This document shows, piece by piece, positions 35,052-43,063 of a stretch of 64,000 bases of DNA (positions are counted from its first letter, which is position 1; every line of letters begins with the position of its first letter). The translations under genes and the position numbers were made by a program. The notes below the pieces were generated by a model, which ran no database searches, was not told where the DNA came from, and saw nothing but the letters and a program-made list of their open reading frames with translations. Source of the DNA: Paenibacillus borealis (GTDB taxonomy: Bacteria; Bacillota; Bacilli; Paenibacillales; Paenibacillaceae); NCBI RefSeq assembly GCF_000758665.1, contig NZ_CP009285.1, forward strand, positions 2,914,001-2,978,000, given 5' to 3'.

Positions 35052-36284
35052 ATGAAATTCAGCCGTCAAAAAAGCAACCTAGCGGAGCCAGGCTTGTCCG
35101 CGCATAATTCGAATACCGCCAGCCGGTGGATGCTCGTCACCGGCATTATTTGTGTCGCAGCTGCGCTGCGCGCCCCGTTCACATCAGTCGGACCTCTGCT
35201 GGAAATGATCCGTGATGACCTGGGATTGTCTAATACGATGGCCGGAGCGATCACGACCTTGCCGTTACTGGCGTTTGCGCTTCTATCACCATTCGCTCCA
35301 CAGCTTGCCCGCAAAGTGGGACTTGCCAATATCCTGATGCTGGCTATGCTCACGCTGTCGATGGGGATTCTCGTCCGTTCAGCTTCCGGAACGGTTACCT
35401 TGTTTGCGGGTACGGCAATGATTGGCCTGTCCATTGCCGTCTGCAATGTGCTGCTGCCGGGACTGATCAAAGGGAAATTCCCGCACCGCATCGGCCTGAT
35501 GACCGGAATCTACACGGTCTCCATGAATATATGTGCAGCTGCTGCTTCAGGAATCAGTGTTCCTTTGGCCACCCATTCCGGGCTCGGGTGGAGGGGAACC
35601 CTAGCCTTGTGGTTTATCGTCTCTGCGCTGGCTACACTGCTCTGGATTCCGCAGATGAAGAGTCTCAGTCCAAGCAGTACGGGCGCTGTGCGGTCTTCGG
35701 CCGTGCGCGTATGGCGCTCCCCGCTCGCCTGGCAGGTTACACTGTTCATGGGACTGCAGTCTTTGCTCTACTATGTCCTGATCGCCTGGTTTTCGGTTAT
35801 TCTCGGGGAGCGGGGGATGTCCTCCAGCCGTGCAGGGTGGATTCTCTCGCTGATGCAGCTGGCTCAGCTGCCGTTTACATTCTTTGTACCGCTCTGGGCC
35901 GGACGGATGAAGAACCAGCGCCTGCTGGTAGTTATTACTTCCATTCTGTTTATCATTGGCATCCTCGGAGTCTGGCTGGGCAGCACGGAGCTGATGGCAG
36001 TGTGGGCGGTATGCATCGGTACAGGCGGGGGATTTGCTTTTGGCCTGGCGATGATGTTCTTCAGCCTGCGCACCCGGACTACGCAGGAAGCCAGTGAGCT
36101 GTCGGGCATGGCCCAGTCGGCCGGTTATTTGCTGGCCGCGATGGGACCCGCACTGTTCGGTCTGCTGCATGATGCTACGAACAGCTGGAACACACCGCTG
36201 GCGCTGCTTGCGGCAGCAAGCGTGCTGTTGTTCGCGGCAGGAATGGGAGCCGGACGCGACCGATACGTAGGTGACCGGAAGTAG
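35052..36284 (+). CDS. MFS transporter, CynX/NimT-like
   Basis: About 410 residues with twelve hydrophobic segments. The opening (GIICVAAALRAPFTSVGPLLEMIRDDLGLSNTMAGAITTLPLLAFAL) is characteristic of the CynX/NimT (cyanate/2-nitroimidazole transporter-like) group of the major facilitator superfamily. ATG 35052 lies seven bases after GGAGG; the in-frame GTG/ATG codons upstream lack a site. A TATAAT near 34941 may be the -10 element. Substrate unknown; these proteins often export small hydrophobic or organic acid compounds. A terminator follows at 36410. Confidence 0.82.
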   Translation: MKFSRQKSNLAEPGLSAHNSNTASRWMLVTGIICVAAALRAPFTSVGPLLEMIRDDLGLSNTMAGAITTLPLLAFALLSPFAPQLARKVGLANILMLAMLTLSMGILVRSASGTVTLFAGTAMIGLSIAVCNVLLPGLIKGKFPHRIGLMTGIYTVSMNICAAAASGISVPLATHSGLGWRGTLALWFIVSALATLLWIPQMKSLSPSSTGAVRSSAVRVWRSPLAWQVTLFMGLQSLLYYVLIAWFSVILGERGMSSSRAGWILSLMQLAQLPFTFFVPLWAGRMKNQRLLVVITSILFIIGILGVWLGSTELMAVWAVCIGTGGGFAFGLAMMFFSLRTRTTQEASELSGMAQSAGYLLAAMGPALFGLLHDATNSWNTPLALLAAASVLLFAAGMGAGRDRYVGDRK

Positions 36285-36409
36285 AGGATTATAATGAACC
36301 CGGACATATTTATTATTTTCATGGATTACTTCACACATTCCACTAACAATCGGGTGGTATATTAAGGATATCCTCAGCTTGTATGTGCTACATATGTTTA
36401 TGAACTATG

Positions 36410-36442
36410 GACTCCGCCACTTGTTGGCGGGGTCAATTTTTG
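36410..36442 (+). terminator. Terminator after MFS gene
   Basis: GACTCCGCCA and TGGCGGGGTC pair around CTTGT (one G-T), followed by AATTTTTG. Confidence 0.88.
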
Positions 36443-36542
36443 TTTACGGCTCCCAAATGGAATACAAGTTTGTATAAGATTTTTACAGAGAAAGTGCATT
36501 GAAAGCTGATCAGGACATGCTACTATTGTCATTAAGATTACA

Positions 36543-36557
36543 TGAGAATGATAATCA
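36543..36557. promoter_or_regulatory. Fur box upstream of siderophore-binding lipoprotein
   Basis: TGAGAATGATAATCA matches the Fur consensus TGATAATNATTATCA at all but two defined positions, 31 bases before the start codon. Confidence 0.8.
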
Positions 36558-36588
36558 ATGAAAATCAGACATAGGAGTGAAGAGAGAA

Positions 36589-37611
36589 ATGACAAGCCGG
36601 GGCCGGAAGTTTATCTGGACAATCGTACTTATACTGGCAATGTCCGCTTTGGCGGCTTGCGGGACTAATAACAAGGCTGCGGACGGCAATGCCGTCCAGG
36701 CTGAGAATGCGGGGGAGCAGGCGGCAGCAGCTAGTGCAACTCCTGCAGCGAGCAGCAATAATACCTCTGAAGAAGGCGCGACCCGTACGATTACCGGAGA
36801 ATTCGGAGATGTAGAAATTCCTGTACACCCTAAGCGGGTAGCAGGGATCTATGTTGAAGATTATCTGAAGGCACTGGGTGTTACTCCAGTGGTGCAATGG
36901 TATCATCCAAGCTGGGGCAAGCAGGATTATCTGAATCTGGATGTGCCTGAATTTGATATCAGCGGCAGTATGGAAGCGTTGCTCGACAAGAATCCTGATC
37001 TGATCATTACCGATGGTGGTGCAGATGCCGCTAAGTATGAACAATATTCCATGATAGCGCCAACTTACCGCCTGCCGGAGAGCGTGCTGCAGGATTCAAG
37101 GCTGATGCTGACTGCAATCGCAGATGCGCTGGGCATCCCGGAGAAGGGCGAGGCAGTGCTTGCTGAGTATGATCAGAAGGTAGCCGATGGTAAAGCCAAG
37201 CTGCAGCAGGCTCTGGGACAGGAAAAGGTAGCTGTAATCCGGCTTAATGTTGCCGACAAAACCTTTGCTCTTTTTGGGGTCAAAAACCGCTTTACCGGTG
37301 TGCTCTATGATCAATTCGGTCTGACTCCTGTCCCAATGGCAGCGGAGATGACGGAATATCAGTCTATTATTTCTGAAGAAGTGATACCAGCGCTTGAAGC
37401 GGATCACATCATTGTATTCCCTGACAACGGAGACTGGGATACAGCGGCCAATCAGGAGGCAATCGGGATTCTCGATGGCCCACTGTGGAAGAACCTGCCT
37501 GCGGTGAAGAACGGAAACATCTACAGAATGGAGCGTTCCCACTGGCAGTCGGGTGCCATCACGGCAAATACGATGAAACTTGACGATCTGCTGAAGGTCA
37601 TGGTGAAATAA
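36589..37611 (+). CDS. Iron-siderophore ABC transporter substrate-binding lipoprotein (FeuA-like)
   Basis: About 340 residues. Signal peptide and lipobox (MSALAAC, Cys near residue 24), a Ser/Ala/Asn linker, and a cluster A-II (helical-backbone) binding protein fold: RTITGEFGDVEIPVHPKRV, VEDYLKALGVTPVVQWYHPSWG, NPDLIITDGG. It resembles FeuA of B. subtilis, which binds Fe-bacillibactin-type catecholates. No FeuBC permease is adjacent, so it relies on a permease elsewhere. Expression is probably Fur-repressed. ATG 36589 is favoured over GTG 36577, which overlaps the ribosome site AGGAG. Strikingly, the C-terminal domain of the downstream regulator is a close cytoplasmic copy of this protein. 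Confidence 0.88.
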   Translation: MTSRGRKFIWTIVLILAMSALAACGTNNKAADGNAVQAENAGEQAAAASATPAASSNNTSEEGATRTITGEFGDVEIPVHPKRVAGIYVEDYLKALGVTPVVQWYHPSWGKQDYLNLDVPEFDISGSMEALLDKNPDLIITDGGADAAKYEQYSMIAPTYRLPESVLQDSRLMLTAIADALGIPEKGEAVLAEYDQKVADGKAKLQQALGQEKVAVIRLNVADKTFALFGVKNRFTGVLYDQFGLTPVPMAAEMTEYQSIISEEVIPALEADHIIVFPDNGDWDTAANQEAIGILDGPLWKNLPAVKNGNIYRMERSHWQSGAITANTMKLDDLLKVMVK

Positions 37612-37656
37612 CATTCCAGTTTAAGTGATTTTGATGATTTTGATGATCCAAGCGAA

Positions 37657-37696
37657 AAGAAGGTCTATCAGCACGGTTGATAGATCTTCTTTTTTG
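37657..37696 (+). terminator. Terminator after FeuA-like gene
   Basis: AGAAGGTCTATCA pairs with TGATAGATCTTCT (one G-T) around GCACGGT, followed by six T. Confidence 0.9.
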
Positions 37697-37712
37697 TTTT
37701 ACACTAAAATGA

Positions 37713-37727
37713 TGATAATGATTCTCA
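37713..37727. promoter_or_regulatory. Fur box upstream of Btr-like regulator
   Basis: TGATAATGATTCTCA differs from the Fur consensus at one defined position and ends 15 bases before the start codon. Confidence 0.85.
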
Positions 37728-37742
37728 ATTAGGAGGGGTGGA

Positions 37743-39344
37743 ATGGCGGAGTTATTACAGGAGATCACCGGAAGAAGGCTGTTCTACAGCCTGACTAACA
37801 TAGAAACCGTTTCCCAGTCCCCGTCCGGACATGATCCGGTAGATGTGTATAAGGAACATACATTAATTATAGTTTCGGAAGGGCAGGGCTGGCTCAAAGC
37901 GGATGATAGACAATATCCCTTGGAGAAAGGGACGGGATTTCTGATAGAGGCCGGATCTCTAAACAGAATCCGGGCCGGAGAGCGGGGGTTAAGCTTTTAC
38001 CGGATTGCCTTTGAGGTTATCCATACAGGGGACAGTACACATAGCGGAGTTGAAAGTACGTGTGGAGATGGCTTGCTCCGGCCGGGATTCCTTAACTGCA
38101 GACCTTACTCGCAGTGTGTACTGCTGCTGGATTCCATTCACCACAGCCGCAGGATTGCGGAGGGTATCGAATGGTTCGCGGCTCAGACCCGCTTTCAAGA
38201 GCTGCTGCTGCTGATTATGCAGGCAAATTCCCCGGCAATGAAGACAATGGATGATCATGAGGCGGTGGAGCGTTCGATCCGCTATATGGAGGAACATTTC
38301 AATGAATCCTTATCTGTCGACCAGCTGGCTGAGATTGCAGGGATTGGCCGTGCGCGTTATACCCAGATTTTTAAAGAGATTACCGGTCAGATCCCCTTGG
38401 AGCACTTAAACGGTCTGCGTATTGAACGGGCACAGCAGCAGCTGCTGCTGACTAAGGACCGCCTGCATGACGTTGCACTGGCTGTCGGCTACAGTAATGA
38501 GTATTATTTCAACCGCCGCTTCAAGGGAACGGTTGGTGTAACTCCCGGCCAATACAGGAGCCTTCATCAGGAGGGAGTCCGTGTATTTGCCCCTTTTCTG
38601 GAGGATTACCTGCTGGCATTGGGGATTACTCCAGTGGTGCAATATTGTCATGCCCAGTGGGGGAAGCAGGAGTATCTGGGTCTTGATCAGGTTCCGGCAT
38701 TTGATATTTCGAGCGGAGACTGGGAAGGTCTCTCCCGGTATATGCCGGAGCTGATCATGCTGGATGACGGCTTTCAGCGCTGGCAGCTGGGGGAATGCCG
38801 CCAGGTTGCCCCGCTGCTCCGGCTTCCGTTCCACCAGGAGGACTGGCGGGCAACGCTCCGCTCCGCAGCAGCTGTCTTCGGCAGAACGGAACGGGTGCAG
38901 GAGGTCATCGCACATTATGAGCAGCAGGCCCGGCAGGCCAAGCGGATGCTCAGCCGCAGCATCCGGGGACAGACGGTAGCGGTAGTCCGGATTTCCTCCT
39001 ATGGAGTTGCGCTTTATGGCTGTGAAGAGCTGGGATATTCAGCAAGCGTTCTGCACGAGGATCTGGGGCTTCAGCGGCATGGATATGCCAGCCGGCTTAC
39101 CCGGGGACAGAAACGTGTGAACCTTAGCCGCGAGGAGCTGTCGCAGCTGACTACAGATCATCTGTTTATTACTTTTGACAAACAGGAAGGTGAAAGCCGG
39201 GAACTGCTCGACACACGGCTATGGAGAAGCCTGCCCGCTGTGCGCAACCGCTGTGTGTACGAGGTGGATTTCATGGCCTGGATGAATTATGGTGTGCTGT
39301 CGCATCAGCGGAAGATTGAGGATGTGCTTAAGGTATTGGCATAA
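37743..39344 (+). CDS. Btr-like AraC regulator with C-terminal siderophore-binding domain
   Basis: 533 residues, cytoplasmic. N-terminal cupin-like sensing region, AraC double HTH at about residues 180-280 (ESLSVDQLAEIAGIGRARYTQIFK, RLHDVALAVGYSNEYYFNRRFK), then a complete helical-backbone binding-protein domain (FLEDYLLALGITPVVQYCHAQW and onward). B. subtilis Btr has the same architecture and activates siderophore uptake when its C-terminal domain binds Fe-bacillibactin. The domain here shares long near-identical stretches with the FeuA-like lipoprotein upstream, so both likely recognise the same ligand. A near-perfect Fur box lies before it, and AGGAGGGG precedes ATG. Activation of the upstream binding-protein gene is the likely role. 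Confidence 0.9.
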   Translation: MAELLQEITGRRLFYSLTNIETVSQSPSGHDPVDVYKEHTLIIVSEGQGWLKADDRQYPLEKGTGFLIEAGSLNRIRAGERGLSFYRIAFEVIHTGDSTHSGVESTCGDGLLRPGFLNCRPYSQCVLLLDSIHHSRRIAEGIEWFAAQTRFQELLLLIMQANSPAMKTMDDHEAVERSIRYMEEHFNESLSVDQLAEIAGIGRARYTQIFKEITGQIPLEHLNGLRIERAQQQLLLTKDRLHDVALAVGYSNEYYFNRRFKGTVGVTPGQYRSLHQEGVRVFAPFLEDYLLALGITPVVQYCHAQWGKQEYLGLDQVPAFDISSGDWEGLSRYMPELIMLDDGFQRWQLGECRQVAPLLRLPFHQEDWRATLRSAAAVFGRTERVQEVIAHYEQQARQAKRMLSRSIRGQTVAVVRISSYGVALYGCEELGYSASVLHEDLGLQRHGYASRLTRGQKRVNLSREELSQLTTDHLFITFDKQEGESRELLDTRLWRSLPAVRNRCVYEVDFMAWMNYGVLSHQRKIEDVLKVLA

Positions 39345-39351
39345 GCAACTA

Positions 39352-40638
39352 TCACAGTCTGCGGATTGGTGAGGCAACAGCAATAATCACCTCGATCAGC
39401 TTGGCCCCGGCGGCCAGCAGGAATACAGCACCGGGCGCTAGTGCGCCGCTCATCCAGCCGCCGAGCAATGCGCCGGCCGGCATGGCCGTGCGGGTGACGA
39501 CTCTTGAGAAGCTCAGCACTCTGCCGAGCAGCTCGGGCGGAACCTTCTCCTGGCGGATGGAAGCGGACAATACGGACCAGGAGGTGTTGCAGGCAGCGAC
39601 CAGGCCGAAGCCGATTCCCGGCGCGAGCCAGGAGGAGTTGAAGCCGGCCAGCACAAATCCGCAGGTTCCGGCCAGCAGCAGCAGCGGAATCAGGCGGCCG
39701 CGCCTGAAATGACGGTCGAGATAAATGACCGCAAGACTCCCGGTGACTCCTCCGGCGGCCAGCAAGGTATAAGTCATGCCCATCTGACCTGTAGTTAAAT
39801 GAAGCTTGGTAATCAGGTAGTAGGTCAATGTGGCATACGCTGCACTGTAGCCGAAGTTACCGATGGCTGCCTGTACAGAGAGGGCCAATTGAACCGGGCT
39901 GCGGATCAGCCAGAGGAAGCCCTGGGACATTTCAGCGAAAATAGCAGGTTTGGCGCTTCGTGTCCGTTCCGCTTCCTGCGGAAGCCGGTACAGGACGTAG
40001 AGAATGACTGCGAAGGAAGCGACATCCAGCCACAGGATGGAAGTAATGCTCATAAGCGAGGCCAATCCGCCAGCGATTGCCGGTCCCAGCATATCGGCCA
40101 GCTGGCCTGCGGTCTGCACCCCGGCATTTCCCCGGGTAAGATTCTTGCCGGACAGCGCCGGAATGAGGGTTACAACCGCTATATCATAACCCGTTGATAC
40201 AATGGATAAGAGCAGAGAAATGACGTACAGATGCCAAATGGCGAGCAGTCCGTAATGTGCCATTACAGGAATGAGGGCAATGAGCCCCATTCGGATCAGG
40301 TCTGCACAGAGCATCAGCCGTTTGCGGCTGAACCGGTCAAGGATCACTCCGGCAAAAGGGGTAAACAATATGACCGGCAGCACACTGACGGCAAACATCG
40401 AGCTCATCACCAGCACAGATCCGGTCAGCCTGAAGGAGAGCAGCGGCAGACAAAAGGTGTACAGCGCATCGCCGATTCTGGATATGAAATATCCGGTCAG
40501 GAAATGGGCCAGCTGCAGCGGGCTTTGTGGCCGGGATGCCGGCAGAACCTCCCGCAGATTCTCTGACTGTGGCAGAGTATGAGGCGGACAGTTGAACGGC
40601 TGGCTTGAATCAGAAGCAGACCAGCGGTCGGTCTTCAT
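39352..40638 (-). CDS. MFS transporter (macrolide-efflux/enterobactin-exporter-like)
   Basis: About 428 residues, twelve hydrophobic segments. Features such as FLTGYFISRIGDALYTFCLPLL, the motif-A-like GVILDRFSRKRLM and the LLGRVLSFSRVVTRTAMPAGALLGGW segment place it in the MFS_3 group related to macrolide efflux and EntS. ATG 40638 is chosen because it overlaps the lysE stop codon in a TTATGA arrangement, giving translational coupling; frames extending further upstream lie within lysE. Third gene of an lrp-lysE-MFS operon. Substrate unknown; an amino-acid-like metabolite is possible given its partners. Confidence 0.85.
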   Translation of the reverse strand: MKTDRWSASDSSQPFNCPPHTLPQSENLREVLPASRPQSPLQLAHFLTGYFISRIGDALYTFCLPLLSFRLTGSVLVMSSMFAVSVLPVILFTPFAGVILDRFSRKRLMLCADLIRMGLIALIPVMAHYGLLAIWHLYVISLLLSIVSTGYDIAVVTLIPALSGKNLTRGNAGVQTAGQLADMLGPAIAGGLASLMSITSILWLDVASFAVILYVLYRLPQEAERTRSAKPAIFAEMSQGFLWLIRSPVQLALSVQAAIGNFGYSAAYATLTYYLITKLHLTTGQMGMTYTLLAAGGVTGSLAVIYLDRHFRRGRLIPLLLLAGTCGFVLAGFNSSWLAPGIGFGLVAACNTSWSVLSASIRQEKVPPELLGRVLSFSRVVTRTAMPAGALLGGWMSGALAPGAVFLLAAGAKLIEVIIAVASPIRRL

Positions 40639-41264
40639 AACTGTTCCCGCCAATACGCCGACAATACGCTGAAGATGCCGTACAAGCTGAACAGAACGAG
40701 TATGACTGCGGTGCCCAGGCTCAGAAACCGGCTGAAGCTGCCGGACAGCCTGCCGCTGATCAGGGAGATCAGACCGGATAACAGCAGCCACCAGGCGAAG
40801 GAGCCCAGAGCAATACCTGCCGGAAGAAACAGGGAGGCACTGACTTCATGGCCCAGGGAAGCAGCAAGGGCCATGAAGGACAGAAGTGTGGCCGGATTGG
40901 CCAGAGTCAGCAGGCAGGCGGAGGACAGGCTGTAGATATTTCCGCTGCGCACGGCTGCTGTTACAGGTTCTACCTTGGCCGGCCCCGGCCCCAGCGCCTT
41001 CAATCCCAGGTAGCCGAGAAACAGGCTGCCGAGCAGACGAAGCGGCACTGCGTATGTGGAGGTGAAATCATTCACAACCCGGAAGCTGGCAACGGTCACC
41101 AGCGCATAGAAGGCGTCGGCGAGCGCAATTCCGGCACCCGTAGCGAGACCGGCGGTGAAGCCGGATTTCAGGGTACGGTTCATGCACAGCAGAGACATCG
41201 GTCCGACAGGAGCGGCAATAATGAAGCCGAAGCTGAGACCGCTTAACAAGGCCACCCAGATCAT
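40635..41264 (-). CDS. LysE-family amino acid exporter
   Basis: 209 residues with six hydrophobic segments. The start MIWVALLSGLSFGFIIAAPVGPMSLLCMNRTLKSGFTAG carries the family's conserved APVGP(M)xL motif. Members export basic or neutral amino acids and protect against their overaccumulation. It overlaps the Lrp-type gene upstream by four bases (ATGA) and the MFS gene downstream by four bases, so all three are coupled. An Lrp regulator beside LysE is a common self-contained amino-acid export switch. Confidence 0.92.
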   Translation of the reverse strand: MIWVALLSGLSFGFIIAAPVGPMSLLCMNRTLKSGFTAGLATGAGIALADAFYALVTVASFRVVNDFTSTYAVPLRLLGSLFLGYLGLKALGPGPAKVEPVTAAVRSGNIYSLSSACLLTLANPATLLSFMALAASLGHEVSASLFLPAGIALGSFAWWLLLSGLISLISGRLSGSFSRFLSLGTAVILVLFSLYGIFSVLSAYWREQL

Positions 41265-41728
41265 GGTGTACGTTCAGCCGGCGGCAGCGGTACATGCGGA
41301 GTTTCTTTGACGGTCCCTAGGATAATTGTAGTGCGGGTCCGCACAATACCCGGCAGGCCTTTGATCTCCTCGCTGATGATCCGGTCCAGATCCCGTGTTC
41401 CCCGGCAGCGCAGCTTCAGGATATAATCATCATCCCCGGCAGTGTGATGGCATTCCTGAACCTCGGGCAGCTTCCTCACGAGTTCTATGAAGCCTTGCCG
41501 GTGTTCCGGCCGCTCCAGGGATACGGCAATTAGCGCAGCTAATCCGTATCCGGCGGATTCAGCGTCGATCAGTGCCGTATATCCGGTAATGACACCTTGC
41601 TCCTCCAGCCGCCGGACCCTGTCCGCCGTGGCGGGAGAAGAAAGACCCAGCAGTCCGGCAAGCTCTGACCAGGTGATCCTGCCGTTATTCATTATTGCCG
41701 AGATGATCTTATAATCTAAAGAATCCAT
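41261..41728 (-). CDS. Lrp/AsnC-family transcriptional regulator
   Basis: 155 residues. N-terminal HTH (LDYKIISAIMNNGRITWSELAGLLGLSSPATADRVRRLEEQGVI) and a C-terminal RAM ligand-binding domain (VQECHHTAGDDDYILKLRC, IVRTRTTIILGTVKE). Binds an amino acid and controls the adjoining exporter genes. AAGGAGGAATAGC precedes ATG 41728, and a TATAAT on the minus strand near 41776 may serve as -10. It is the first gene of the operon and most likely autoregulated. Confidence 0.93.
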   Translation of the reverse strand: MDSLDYKIISAIMNNGRITWSELAGLLGLSSPATADRVRRLEEQGVITGYTALIDAESAGYGLAALIAVSLERPEHRQGFIELVRKLPEVQECHHTAGDDDYILKLRCRGTRDLDRIISEEIKGLPGIVRTRTTIILGTVKETPHVPLPPAERTP

Positions 41729-41885
41729 GCTATTCCTCCTTGTATTATTAATCTATATGAGAAATATACATTATAATATTAAGTTGTGCAATAATATTCC
41801 ATATTATCGATATGTTGTTTATTGGACGCTGATTGGACGTTTATTGGGAGTTTCATAAGCCAGGAATAATCATTAATAAAAAAGC

Positions 41886-41914
41886 TTGCAATTTACACGC
41901 AAAGCGAGTATAGT
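41886..41914 (+). promoter_or_regulatory. Promoter of tRNA-Leu gene
   Basis: TTGCAA, a 17-base spacer and TATAGT lie 38 bases before the tRNA. Confidence 0.75.
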
Positions 41915-41951
41915 CTAATTACGGTGATTGAATCACTGAAATACATAATAT

Positions 41952-42035
41952 GCGGTCATGGCGGAATTGGCAGACGCGCTGGCTTCAGGTGCCAGTGATA
42001 GCAATATCGTGGAGGTTCGAGTCCTCTTGACCGCA
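41952..42035 (+). tRNA. tRNA-Leu (anticodon CAG)
   Basis: 84 bases, class II. Acceptor stem GCGGTCA with TGACCGC and discriminator A; D-arm region TGGCGGAATTGGCAGACGC; anticodon arm CTGGC-TTCAGGT-GCCAG with anticodon CAG; a variable arm; T-arm GGAGGTTCGAGTCCTC. The CCA end is not encoded. It reads CUG leucine codons. A promoter precedes it and a terminator follows. Confidence 0.96.
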
Positions 42036-42051
42036 TCTGCTTTACAAATTT

Positions 42052-42092
42052 GACCCGTAATTGCTTAGGCAATTACGGGTCATTTTGATTTT
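42052..42092 (+). terminator. Terminator after tRNA-Leu
   Basis: GACCCGTAATTGC and GCAATTACGGGTC form a perfect 13-bp stem with a TTAG loop, followed by ATTTTGATTTTT. Confidence 0.92.
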
Positions 42093-42129
42093 TGAGCCGA
42101 ATGGGCGAAATGTAGGCGGGAAAGAGCCT

Positions 42130-42482
42130 GGATGGGTGGAATGAGGGGCAGAAATGCCCCTGAATCCGCCGGAATTGGGCGGCAAGCGGAAATGAGGGGC
42201 AAAAGTGCCCCTGAATCCGCCGGAATTGGGCGGTAAGCGGAAATGAGGGGCAGAAATGCCCCTGAATCCGCCGAAATTGGGCGGTAAGCGGAAATGAGGG
42301 GCAGAAATGCCCCTGAATCTGCCGGAATTGGGCGGCAAGCGGAAATGAGGGGCAGAAATGCCCCTGATTCCGCCGAAATTGGGCGGCAAGCGGAAATGAG
42401 GGGCAGAAATGCCCCTGAATCCGCCGAAATTGGGCGGCAAGCGGAAATGAGGGGCAGAAATGCCCCTCATTCCGCCGGAAGT
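42130..42482. repeat. Tandem array of a 51-bp hairpin repeat, seven copies
   Basis: ATGAGGGGCA recurs at 42141, 42192, 42243, 42294, 42345, 42396 and 42447, exactly 51 bases apart. In each unit AGGGGCA, a GAAA-type loop and TGCCCCT form a perfect 7-bp hairpin, extended by an outer GCGGA/TCCGC pair in most copies. Because 51 is divisible by three, repetitive frames run through the array, but nothing supports translation. Confidence 0.93.
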
Positions 42483-42540
42483 AGGCGTTGTGGGGAGATT
42501 AGGGGGTGAAGTTCCCTCTGAGTCCACCAAAAGTAGCCAG

Positions 42541-42852
42541 ATAAGCCGGATGTATGCGAAAAACCGAATACAATGCTCCAACGATTGTGCAAATGAGCCG
42601 GATGTATGCGAAAAACCGAATACAATGCACCAACAATGGGGCAGACAAGCCGAATGTATGCGAAAAGCCGAATACAATGCACCAACAATGGGGCAAATGA
42701 GCCGAATGTATGCGAAAAGCCGAATACAATGCACTAACAATGGGGCAAATGAGCCGAATATATGCGAAAAACCGAGTACAATGCACCGACGATAGGGCAA
42801 ATGAGCTGGATGTATGTGAAAAACCGAGTACAATGCACCAACGATAGGGTAG
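42541..42852. repeat. Tandem array of the 52-bp repeat, six copies
   Basis: ATGTATGCGAAAAACCGAATA-type cores begin at 42550, 42602, 42654, 42706, 42758 and 42810, each 52 bases apart. Inverted TGTAT/ATACA flanks let each unit form a hairpin. Same family as 13680-13910 and 30262-30352. Between 42853 and 43063 nothing else is seen except a hairpin-like TGCTACCCG...GGGGGGCA with eight T near 42935. Confidence 0.93.
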
Positions 42853-43063
42853 TTGAGGGCGAATCAGATGTAAAATGCCTCTGACTCCGCCTAAAGTAGG
42901 CGGGATGTAGGAACGAGAAGCCGCAAAAGTTGCTACCCGATAAGGGGGGCATCTTTTTTTTGCGTGATATGCGTTATGCGCGTTATGTGAGGAGAAACCT
43001 GTTGCAGTTACATCTGCATGCCAATCAACCTGCTTAGCGGGACGGCTTCTTTAAATACCTTGT

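Noticed and set aside
42042..42833. Minus-strand 263-residue repetitive frame across the region after tRNA-Leu
   Set aside because: It is produced by two tandem repeat arrays; it has no ribosome site, overlaps the tRNA terminator and has no protein-like composition.
42541..42852. CRISPR-like look (30-base conserved, 22-base variable units)
   Set aside because: The variable halves are similar to each other within the array, and no cas genes are present in the window; it is a tandem repeat.
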